From positions 5,163,442-5,227,441 of the forward strand of contig NC_087379.1 in assembly GCF_963675165.1 (NCBI RefSeq): a DNA stretch of 64,000 nucleotides. The letters run 5' to 3'. Shown here one piece after another: positions 33,301 through 45,300 of the stretch. The stretch's first letter is position 1. Every line of letters starts with the position of its first letter. This stretch comes from Halichondria panicea (taxonomy: Eukaryota; Porifera; Demospongiae; Suberitida; Halichondriidae). The translations under genes were made by a program, and so were the position numbers. The notes beneath the pieces were generated by a model. It was not told the origin of the DNA and did no database searches. It saw only the letters and a program-made list of their open reading frames with translations.

Positions 33301-36300
33301 GCTATGTGACCCCTCTCGTATGACCTCTGAGTGTGACCCTTATAATGTGCCTGCTGTGTCAGCCTGCATGACCCCTATCATGTGACCACTGTAGGTACCT
33401 GTATGATGCCGAGGCCGACCGGTTCATTCTACTTCGAGGGTTTGATCGTGGCTTCTCCTGCTCTGAGATCCACGACATGCACACAGGCCTGTCAACACGC
33501 ACTCACCAAGAGAGGTAACCATAACAACAAACATAGGACAGTGGGCATGCATGACCACAATAGAGAGAATCTGTACAGCCCAGGACTTCCCCAAATATTC
33601 AATTAGCTTATCAACACTAGACACGATACTAGACTTGTATAGATTCCTAATTCAGCTAATCAAACAGGTGGGGTGCCCTGTTCTTTAACGTGTGAGGGAA
33701 ACACTGGGACAGCAGTAGCGCCACACAATTGACTATGTTCGTTAAATGTAATATTCCCCACATGTACAGTACATACAATAATTATACATGTAAGTGTATC
33801 TTTTCATACATTTTACCTGGCATCATTGTACTGGCCCCACCCTTAGACTCCTATACCAGGGCCCCAACTCCATTGATGTCCCTGTGAAGCCCTACTTCGT
33901 TCTCCTGCTTGAGGAGGTCCTGCATCCATTCTACATCTTTGAGCTCCTAGCAACCATCTTTTGGTGTTTCACCCAGTACTACTACTATGCAGGTGAGGCC
34001 AAAGTTACTAATTCTGTGAATTTTGTTGGTGTTTGGTTATTGGATGGTCGAAGGCGGGGACCCCCTTATGTCATTATTGTGTTGTTTAAGCGACAGAACA
34101 CTGCAGAAAAAAGCATTCTCTGGGTGTTGAAACACTTAGAGGGCAATGAGTTGACAGTTGAGATGTGGTGGTGCAATACGGTGGTGCAATTGAATGAATA
34201 TGATCATGCATTTGCATTAGAGACAGATGGTACATACATGTACATGTACATAATCACTGTATTGTATGTATGTACCGTCATGTAATGAATACCGTATAGC
34301 GCGAAATTTCTAGGGGCTTAATTTTTGCAGATTTCGTGGGTTAGCAATCCTACACGAAAATTAAGTCCACAAACATTGTTCTTTAATTAGAATTATCTGC
34401 TATACCGTGCAAAGATTTAAAGGCGTGGCTTCTGGTAAGCAGTCATTCTGCGAACATTGTGCAACGAAATGCTTTTAGAGGCCAATCCACGGAATATAAG
34501 TATCGAAATTTTAAAAATAATATCGAACATTTCGCGCTATACGGTACTTCATGCATGTGCATATAATGATTAGTACATGTACTTCCCTGTGTGTGCAGGT
34601 GCTGTGTTCCTTATCTCTGTGATCTCGGTGGTGGTGAGTCTGATTCAGACGAGACGCAACCTCCAGCAACTTCACGACCTCATCGCTCAATCTTGTACCG
34701 TCACAGTGCTCAGGGGAGGAAAAGGTGAGTCACACACACACACACTACGTACGAGTACCCACTTAAATGTCATGTTCATTAAGTTTCTTTCAGCTCTCTG
34801 GCATGTCTAATTGATGTTACCTAATGATACATGTATGTACATGTATGTATTCTCAATCGCCACTCCTCTGCCCCCTCTCCAACAGAAGTGGAGGGTGTGG
34901 CCAGTGAAGACCTAGTGCCTGGGGACGTGCTAGTGATACCCCCCACAGGATTCGTGCTCCCGTGTGATGCTGCTCTCATCAGCGGTCAGGCCATCGTCAA
35001 TGAGGCTATGCTCACAGGTTAGCAGATGCTACAGTTGCACATATATATAGCAATTAAGACAATTAATTTTGACAAGTATTAATTTTAAACAATTGAAGAA
35101 AAATTGGCATGCTTTTAAATGTTGCCGGTCATGCTGCATTCGTGTGAAATAGATTAAGTACATGTAAGTAGGTAAGGTATTGTTATAGCAGTGAACTGCA
35201 GCGATCCTTGTAGATAGCTTCTCACCCAGCTCACACATTCGATCCATATTTGGGGCATGATATCACGTGTAGATTTATAGAAACAGAGATGTACATCTCT
35301 GTTTCTATAGATCTACACGGTATAAAATGGTGGTCATGATCAGTTAGTATACCTCTTCACACATTACTTAGGTGATACATATGTAGTGTGGTGTGAGGCT
35401 ATTTATAGCTGTCAGTGATGTTATTTAGTTGGAAGGGAGGTGTGGCCAGGTATGAGTAGAAGGGGATCCCAAACCCCACTATATTGGAGAGGGGGGGGGG
35501 GTGAATAGTTCAGCCCGCATTATTTTTTGGCCACTGAAAAAATAGTATTGTCTTCAGTAAGAGTCGATCGTCATAATGCCATCCATATAATTATTATGTA
35601 TAAATGGTAGAGTATCAGTCAATGCTCGTGCAACAGGGAGGGTAGTTAAATACTGGTGATGACTGTCAACAGACCATGCAGGCTGACTGTGATCATCACG
35701 GGAAGTCAATGAGATTGTGAGTAGAGCACAAACAGCAATATAATGGAGGGCAAGCTACAAAACAATGCCGTTGTTTGGTATTAGGAGATCAGTCACCCTT
35801 ATAACATGTTTTAACTAAATGACTGCGATCTAGGAATGCGTCATATCCTAGGTGAGGATATTACTATCTTTTGGCAGTACCGGTCTAAGCAGATGTCACG
35901 TGCCCTGTCACGCTAGAGGTTAGGGGTCACGTGACTGCGGTTAGGTTTTGGGGGAGTACTGAGAGAGGGGCCCTTGCGATTAGCATTAAGCACGTAAGTG
36001 TTGGGGGCCCTCATTCAGCCCCCCAACCGGTATATCAACATCGTCGGATGGAAAATAATGGAAAATAGAAAATATAGGTCCTAACCTCCGTGAATGGGGG
36101 GGGGGGTGGGAGGCATAAGATTTGAGCAGCCAATTTGTCTGTGGCTCGCTGACAGCGGCTGTACTTTAGCACGTGGAACCATGGATGCGTATGTGCGGTA
36201 GGCATGTATGTGACCGGAAGCCACACCTACGGCTGTGTGATTCGAGGTAAGGCCGCGGTTAGTGTATTCAATTTGTGGCTCGCTGACAGCGGCTGTACTT

Positions 36301-39300
36301 TAGCACGTGGAACCATGGATGCGCATGTGCGGTAGGCATGCATGTGACCGGAAGCCACACCTACGACTGTGATTCGAGGTAAGGCCGCGGTTAGTGTATT
36401 TCCTCGTTAACTACATAAACTACATGTGTAGAAAAGTCACATTTCCTTGTTCTTGCAAACATTTTTACAGCCACTCTTTCGAAATCACTACGTTTGCACT
36501 TCTAAACTATACTAGCTTTTTTATAATAGAGAGAATAGCAAAGAAAGCTAGTATAGTTTAGAAGTGCAAAACACTTGTAGCTTAGGCTTGGATAATATCA
36601 TTTTATTGTATAGTAGTTTTGTGTTTCACACTGAACATGTTGAACCAGAGGTGGTACGACATGCAGGAGCAATAGTCTAGACTTGAGATTAGCTGACTCA
36701 GCATTAATAAACCTAGGCCTACACGTGAGAATAGAACGTAATTATAGTTCTCAATCAAGTCTAATTGCTCCTGCATGTCGTACCTCCTCTGGTGTTGAAC
36801 TCCACCTATAGCTACATATATCTATCAATACTCAAGAAAACTTTAACAGAATACCGACTGTAACAAAGAAAAATAATCATATACAGTGCCTTCAGCTTTG
36901 AGAGTAAATTTAACCACAGAGTGAGTAGTTGTGCTTAAATGTATCTCAAGATTGGAACATTTCTAAGAAATTGTGCTGATACCATTGTGTAGGTGAATAA
37001 ATAAGCTACAACCTTATTTGAAAATATTTCCCCAAAAGTTATTGTAGTGGGAAATCATTTTAGGTAAAAATGGGGGTGATCGAAAAATATATGTCTAACA
37101 TGAAATATCTCCGGAACCAAAGTATTTCTGGACAACTTTTTGTATTAAAAGATAGAAAATTTATTAACAATTAATGTGCAAAAACAATTAGACCACCTTA
37201 GCCGACAAATTTGCTTGAGTTCCATCGCTAAGCGAAAAGGCACCTAAAATATCCCATAATTGAGTATTAATCAGTACGTGTACTTATGTAAGCTATACGT
37301 AACCATGCATATGTTAGCTAAACTATTCAGGAATGTTGTGCCAATGTTCCATACCTTAGCCGAAAACAATTGGTCTTTTCCATCGCTAAGCGATTGTCCA
37401 CTATAGAAAAATGTTGGTGTTTTATAAACCACCACATACCCACCACCTTTGGTTGCCATGGAAATATTTTTCTGGATATGTTTTAGATAATTTGTTCACC
37501 AACACAATGGTATCATCATATTTTCTTAGAAATGTTCCAATCTCAAAATATTTACATTTATGTACTAACACGTACCAAATTGCAACACGTACCAAATTGC
37601 GTTTATTTACTCTATAGACTAAAGGCACTGTAATTATGGCCAGTTTAAATTAGTTTTAGCCTTTTTGCTGCTGGTTCAGCAGTAACGTCAAAAAATTTGT
37701 CGCTCACAGCAAATGCTAGTTCGGGAAATTTCTTCACTTCCGTCCACTCGTCAGATCTCATCACTTTCGAGCAGGTGTCTTTGTCTTTAGTGATGAAGGA
37801 CAGCACATACTCCTTGAACTTTCCATCTCCACAGTAACTGCCAGCAAAAAGGAAAAAGTGTGCTGCATTGTCAACATCGAGTTGTTTAACGATTTCATTC
37901 TCGCAAAGTGCTTTCAAACCTGGTAGTTGATACTTTTCAGCTGCAAACCACAGTTTCTCGGCCATGCTTCTAATTTTTGGTGCCTTGTCCGTATAGATAT
38001 ACGCAATCATTTCCTTCCCAACAGCAGGAGTGATGTCATCAATTGTTACTTCATTGGCTGCTGCTTCTTTCATGTCTGCTTCAAACATTATCTTGAAAAC
38101 GGGTGATCGAGCTGTAAGCAGGAACTTGCTTGCCTGTACTAGCTCCTTCTCCTTGCCAAAGTACAGCATTACATCATTCAGGTCTTTGTCGTTGTCTAGT
38201 GTAGAAGATAGCGCAGCAGAAAGAGTGGACCTTTCAGGAATTTCAACCACAGGATTTAGGCGTAAAATGCAGAACTCAATGAAAGTTTTAGCCTCTGGGG
38301 AATGATAACTCATTTTTAAAGGCTTTGTAGACTCGTAGTAACACATGTTAAGGCCAGTAGAGACACCTCTTTGTATTGTAGCCGATCCAGAAGAGAAAAC
38401 GGTTTCCTTTTTGTTTTCTCTATAATAATACTGCACATAGACAAAATAGTGTACTTCAGCAGATGCTGCTCCACTAAGCAAAGTAAGGTGTAAGACGTTG
38501 GATTTGTAGGCTAATTCCCATCGGTTGATGCCGTAGTCTGATTTGGTCTGGTTGATCTGGTTGTAGCCTAGTAGCCCACCATATACAGGCCGCTGTGGTT
38601 TCCGTTGGACGTTTGATACGCCATCGCTTGAGGAGAGAAACTTCGACTTTTCAGACTGATGACAAAATTCAGCTTTTACAAAGTTGTTAGATGTCGCCAT
38701 TTTTAAAGGTATAGCAAATCACCTGACCATGTGGAATGGCTGACCATTGTTCTATATTTAGCAATGTATGAGTAATGAGGTTTTATTGTTGTCATGTGTT
38801 GTACTGTCAGCTGACTAAAAAATTTGGTGGGCTGCACCATAGATAGTGGCTGCACTCAGAGGCAGAGGAGGTACGACAACATCATGTGCGTGAACAATGG
38901 AATTTTAATCAACAGTAAAAAGTACTGTGGGTGTGGTTTGAATAATAAAGGCTACGCCCACCATCACATCTTTGCTGCATGTTAATTGTCATTCCATTGT
39001 TCACGCGCGCACGTGATGTTGTCGTACCTCCTTTGATTGGACACGATCACGTGCAACAACTTTTTCTGAGTTGGCTCACATTCTTAACTATGATTTCAAT
39101 GTAAAGTTCTTTTGTTTTGTTAGCGTATCAGAGACTGAGAGCTGACTATTTTGGACTTCCAGGCTCTTTGGGTGTATAGCTAGCTACCCCGACATTCAAT
39201 TATATATCCCCAAATATCCTCTTCATTCTGACCAGTTATCAATGCATAGAGTGCTTACTAGATTCCTGCCAACCAGTACAATGCAAGCTATAAACAGCAC

Positions 39301-42300
39301 CGCTGAACTATACTCTACCCTATAGTCTAGCTAATCCTGCTCCAACCAGGCAACAGATACAGCTAGTCAGGCTCAGTACAGTCGGGACATAGCAGTAACT
39401 TTTTTACAGTTGTTCAGTATCTATGGTAGCGTGAGAAAAAACTTTAGGAATCTCACATGACCTCCTCTGGGCTGCACTTACCTAGTTGTGAGAAAAATAG
39501 GAGTCGATATTATTCTTATATAAGTTAAATTCGTCGTGGCCTTACTCTTATTGTGCTAAGTTGCTTACAGCCAAAGTGATAGCTACATGTAGTTAAGGTT
39601 AGCCTCGAGACCAGCCGTTCGTTATCTGAAAGAACGCCTGGTCAAGTTCCAATGTAGCACTCGTCCAGCTGAGTCAGCGTTTTATAGCATCATAATGATA
39701 TTCATGGGTAATACACCTTGGGCGGGACCTTGTGCAGGCAATTACCGGTCCAAGAAATTCCTGGACCACTGGACGAGTGCTACATTGGAACTTGACCAGG
39801 CGTTCTTTCAGATAACGAACGGCTGGTCTCGAGGCTAAGTTAAGGTTACGATGCAGTGTTTGCTCATGAATTATTCATGAGTTTTTATTTTTTGTTTTTG
39901 TGAGAAAGGAAGATATTGTTTCTATTATTTTATGTGTCTATACTGTTGCACTACTCATAAGTAACTATTACAGCGCTTGCTAGCTATCAGTACGCTAACT
40001 AGATGGCAAAAAATTTACCACAAAGACCGTGTGTTCATTGCCGATTTTAGTCGTCAAATATTAGACAAAGAAAGACTCTAACAAGAACTAAACAGTGACC
40101 TACCAGCAGTTTATGATATTCTTGAGGGTGGCTCGAAGAGTTCTTGCTCCTATATATCTATCTACAAACTGAAGAAAAATACCATAATTTACTAGCTAGT
40201 CGGCTATTTTTCCATATTTTTCTACTTCTACACGAGCTAACTCGATGACTGTTCATTGTTTTGAAGAAATTGTTTCGAGCCGCCCTGCCCCTTTCCTCGT
40301 TTAAATAGATAATTGCCGAGGAGGCAGATACATGGCAGGTGGACACTCTTAGACTACTGTATTACTTTATACCTCGTTTGAAAATGTAAGGTATGACGGT
40401 ATGATACAACAGTTAGAGATTCACTTCCGAGTTAGGAGGAATTTTACATTTGAGATAGCACGATTCAATCGTCGTTGTCATGAAGAAGGAGAAATAGCCG
40501 AACAATGTAATTTGTAACGGTGTTATACAACCTCATCGAGTTTTGTGGGTACGGTAATTTCAAAGACGAAATGTTAAGAGACAGGCTGGGATTCGCGATG
40601 TAGTACTCTCCGAGAAAATGCAGACCGACTCGCTCTAGAGAGCGCAAAGACTCTTATGTAAAAAAAAACACCGAAAGGAGTTTCATTGTATACATGAGGA
40701 CTCTGCAGATTGCATGTGGGAAAGAAGCAGTATACAATCCAAGGAAAACTCACCACAATACTCAAGTCACTGATAAATGTACAATATGTGGTAGTCACAG
40801 ACATCCACCTGGGGAACGTTGCTCAGCAACTGGAGTTATCTGCCATAACTGCCAAATCAAATTTAAAACACAGTGTAGGTCGACCAAGACGAAATATTCG
40901 ATGGCTGGGATATCCTTTGATCAATTGTCAGTCGATGACGCCTTCCTAGGAGCTGTGAACACATCCAGAAAACTGGAAAATGACTGTCACAATTAGTCAT
41001 GGAGTTTAAGCTAGGAAGAGGTCATTGCTATCTCAGAAGATATCTACAAGGTAGCCCCAGGCTTCGAATACTTTATGGCAACCCCTTGACGTGTTAGGAA
41101 TATTCTCAGAGACAGTGAAGTGATTGAGAAATTCAAGTGGTAAAAATGTAGTCTCGCGAGTATACGTTGGGAGGGGGGGCGTCAGGTCACTACTGCACTG
41201 ATTCTGTTGCACCGAGGGAATATAGTCCCGTGCAAGATATTTGTTAATTAACCAAAGTCACATGTAGACATAGCCTCGGTCCCAGGCCGATTTTTCTTTA
41301 ATAGAACGAAGTTGAAAAATACGGCTTGGTATTGATTGTATCTGGGCGTAGCAGGAACCGGAAACAAAAGCAGAGATTCTTCACATTTGCTTCCTGTCGT
41401 AAAAGTTTAATACTGAAATTTAGCTCCGTGTATAATGCTCTCAAGTACTAAAATCTAGTCATGGTTATCTAGCTAGCTAGCTACCGCAAGTTTAAGTTGT
41501 TCAGATTAATGTATACATTTAAGCAAATTACGGGGTGTTACTGCTCACTAAACATGTAGTCAAGTCTGATTGGCACTGCCAACATTCCGGCAAGGGCCAC
41601 GGAATCAGTGCAACAGTGACCATGTGTTCCCAGATCGCGCTCGCGAGACTAGGTAACGGCTCGTTCATAGAATCCCCATTGTGGTAACTGGATACCTTTC
41701 CCTGGGCGGTATAAAAGCAGTCATACGGCTGGGTATGATGTTTTGGTGCAGGAACTTTCACTCAAAAGTGGGGGTGGGCCTAATTTCGGCAAGCAGGCAA
41801 TAGTCCTTTTCAGATAAAGCAGCAAGGAATTTAATAAGCACTAATTGCCTGTGGCATCACATCCGGGGTCCCCGCAGCATTTTGTGTGAAAGAATTTTTG
41901 GCTGAAAGTGAACTGTTCTTGAGATAGCCACCACTAGAAAAGAAGCACTTTCAACAGAAAAACCTGCCAGATAAGAGTGAAGGTAGGCTGCATACTTCTC
42001 TTTTTTCATAGAGAGTGCAATACCATCCTCTATAAAAGCAAAGTTTGCAGCCTACCTTCACTCTTATCTAAGAGGTTTTTCTGTTGAAAGTGCTCCTTTT
42101 CTAGTAGTGGCTATCTCAAGAACCGTTCACTTTCAGCCCAAAATTCTTTTACCATACAATAGCAGACAGTTTGAATTTCAGTGACTTTCATGTAAAAAGA
42201 ACAGGAAGTGTAGCATAGGCAAGTTACAGAGGATTGAAAAGTGCTGATTTCACAATGAGTTATGCACAAAATGCTGCTGGGCGGGGCCAAATGGGACCCC

Positions 42301-45300
42301 GGATGTGATGTCACAGGCAATTAGTGCTTATTAAATTCCTTGCTGCTTTATCTGAAAAGGACTATTAGTATAAGCAGGAGCAAGAGCAAGGCATCGGTGT
42401 AGTCTCGCGAGCAGACGTGGGAGAGAGGGAACGTTTGGTCACTATTGCAGCAATTCCGTGGACCCCTGCCAGAATGTTGGCAGTGCCAATCAGATTTGTC
42501 CACGTCATAGTGGGCGGTAACACCCCGTATATTTTCCTATTATAGCATAAAATGAACGTGAAAAGAAGGATTATTGACTCTAGCAAAGGCTAATTTTAGT
42601 ATTGAACCATACCTGGCTGCGGATGAACTCGGTTACAAGGAGCTCAAACCAAGCAAGAGCTAGCTAGCTGCGAATGAAAATATTTGCTACATGTGAATTT
42701 GGTTAATTAACAAATATCTTGCACGTGACTACATTCCTCAGTGCCATGGAATTGATGCAATAGTGACCAGACGTTCCCTCTAGGACAAGTCTGCTTGCGA
42801 GACTAGCATCGGTGATGCAGGAAAAGGCTAGTCCAGTGAGAAAGAGTTGCGTCCTGGACACATGTCTGCGAGTGTGACGTTTGGGAGTAGAAGGAGAACG
42901 AAGAAAAACAGTACGATAACGGGAACACACTTGAGAATAATGTACATCATGATACCATGTGTACTTAGTAGCTAGTAGCTTTGACGCATATACCGAAGCA
43001 TCACCACCCGTGGTGCTTTCATTAGTACATGTATTTTGCAAAAGGGACAATCAGTGTAGCGCAAGCGAATTCATTGGTTAGTTATATACAGCGTTTATTT
43101 TATGGATCACGACAATTGACAAAATAAAATGGCAACATAATTTATAATGGTATTTCAGCAGTGATGGTATGTCATGGTTACGATAGTTGCATCTTGTGTA
43201 TTTGGAAGTGCAAGGTGTCATTTTTCAAGTATTTTGGCTCTAGTTTTAAAATAGCGATGAACTTGTTGAGTCCGAGACCTGACAGCTGTTCCCCTTCACG
43301 AGCACGCCCACACAACCTCCCGCTCACTTTTTCGTCATACGTGTTGGACCCACACCGATGCTCCTCACCTTTGACCTGATCGAGTAGCCGAAACCAAATC
43401 ACGCCACGAAACGGCCATTTTAAATAGTTATCAAACTCTCCTTTGATGATGTACACACTCACGGCGACATGGCTCCCCTCCCCCACTCCGTGGCCATTAG
43501 CGTACACCCCCAGTCTCAGCTTGTAGCCCTGATGGTGCGTGTAGACGGGAGGAGATAGCCACTCGTCGCTGTTCTTTTTGTGATGTTGAAAATCTGTCAT
43601 TACAAGCACGGCTGACGGTATCAACGGAAAGCTGGCTCGCGCTAGAACATCTGTCACTTCCGTACGTACTTGATTGGTTAGTAAGGACAGTTCTTGTCTT
43701 AGTTTGCTGTTTTCTTCTTTGAGAGATTTTAAGTCAATTTTTATATATTTGTTTTGTGCAGATATTTCGTTGCATTGTGCTTTTATTCTGTTGGTGGCTG
43801 CTTCCTGAATTCTATGGTTTTCGCTTAGATTTTCAATTTCACTCTTCATATTTTTTTTTTCTTGTGTTATTTGCTTTATTTCGTCCTGTTGCTTGGCATG
43901 ACTGGAGGCTAATAGAGAGATGTGTGTGATGAGGTTCTCTCTCAGGTGTTCTGGCATGTTTTGTCGAGAAAGTTTCACAGCACAGCCCCCCATGTGGTGA
44001 AAGTCACAGTTGATGGTGGTCAGGGGGCACTCTTTGGCAACATGGCTGTCCAAGTTCTGACGTTGGAGAGTTGAACCACACTCGTTAGGGCAGCGGACAG
44101 GGAAGGACCCACACACAGGCCAGTGGTTGTGTATCACATTGTCTTGATGAGATGTATAGTCATTGCAATACTCGCAACTGATTGGACGTTTGCTGCAGTT
44201 GTTGCCGTGGTTTGCTAAATCTTGTCGTTTCTTTCGGTCTCCACAATGAGAACAGGTGATCTCCACAAACTGACATACATTGAGTTGTTTCTCTAATGTA
44301 GGATTCGGGTCAAGGTGCTCGTCAAGCTGCCCTAGTTCCCCCGTCCACTTACAGCCATCTCTCTTGTGGCTACAGCGAATTTTGAATGCATAAAGTGTGT
44401 TCCTGAGGCGTTTGTCTGGGAAGTCATCGAATTTCTCACTATTGCACTTAGTGCAAGGTTTGTTGTCGGCTTTAATTTGCTCGATACAAGACTGACAGTA
44501 GCTGTAGCCACAGCATGTGACCTGGTGGGGCTCTCGGATTATCTGGAGGCAAACTGGACACTCTGTCTGTAAGATTTCAGGTGGAGGCTCGAGAAACTCG
44601 CAATCAAATCCTCCCTCTTTTATTGATAGGAGCTCTGATTTCTGTTCTTCTTTCTCAGTCATCTTTTAAACTATGGATATCGTTTCTTTGTTCAGTGTTT
44701 GGCTCTCAGTTTTTTGTTATTAATATTTATGCTAGTAGCTAGTTTGGTAGAATGGAATGTCAGGCGTGCTTGTCTCAGTCTATACATGTAGTTGGAATGT
44801 GCAGCCGACCAAGTACACCTCCTGTGTTGTTGTGTACAAAACCTAACAATTAAGGAATGTGTGACCATGATGTAATGCTCTATGTACATGAATACCGAGT
44901 GTGAAATTTAATATTCGCCACGTTTAATTTTCAATTAGGAGAGAGTGTTCCTGTTACCAAGACACCCCTACAGCGTGACCACACCCACTATGACCCTACT
45001 CTACACAAGAGACACACACTCTTCAATGGTACGCAGGTCATTCAGACCCGTCTCTATGGCAACAAGAAGGTGACTGCTGTTGTCGTCAGAACAGGTGGGT
45101 GGAAAATTCTACACATGTCGGAAATGGTAGCTGCTCCCCTGCATACAATGTATATATTATTTACTTGCTTTTTGAGGACACCAAAGGCTGTACATGTAGA
45201 GTTTTGATGTTTTTTAAGCTAGGCTGATTGCTGGAAATGTTCAATTAAAAAGTTTATCCTGCATGTATTCATTTGTAGCGCTTTGATATCCCTGTCAAAT

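Larger units (their letters stand above)
35018..37600. other. ATP13A intron 8, left part: repeat-rich, no gene
   Basis: Contains a 54-bp hairpin at 35266-35319, poly-G tracts near 35490 and 36100, a tandem duplication (36130-36403) and two foldback elements. I find no open frame with family resemblance here. Confidence 0.6.

Noticed and set aside
33794-34285. 163-residue frame taken as one exon
   Set aside because: Only 33847-33992 is coding; the rest is intron read-through past the donor at 33993.
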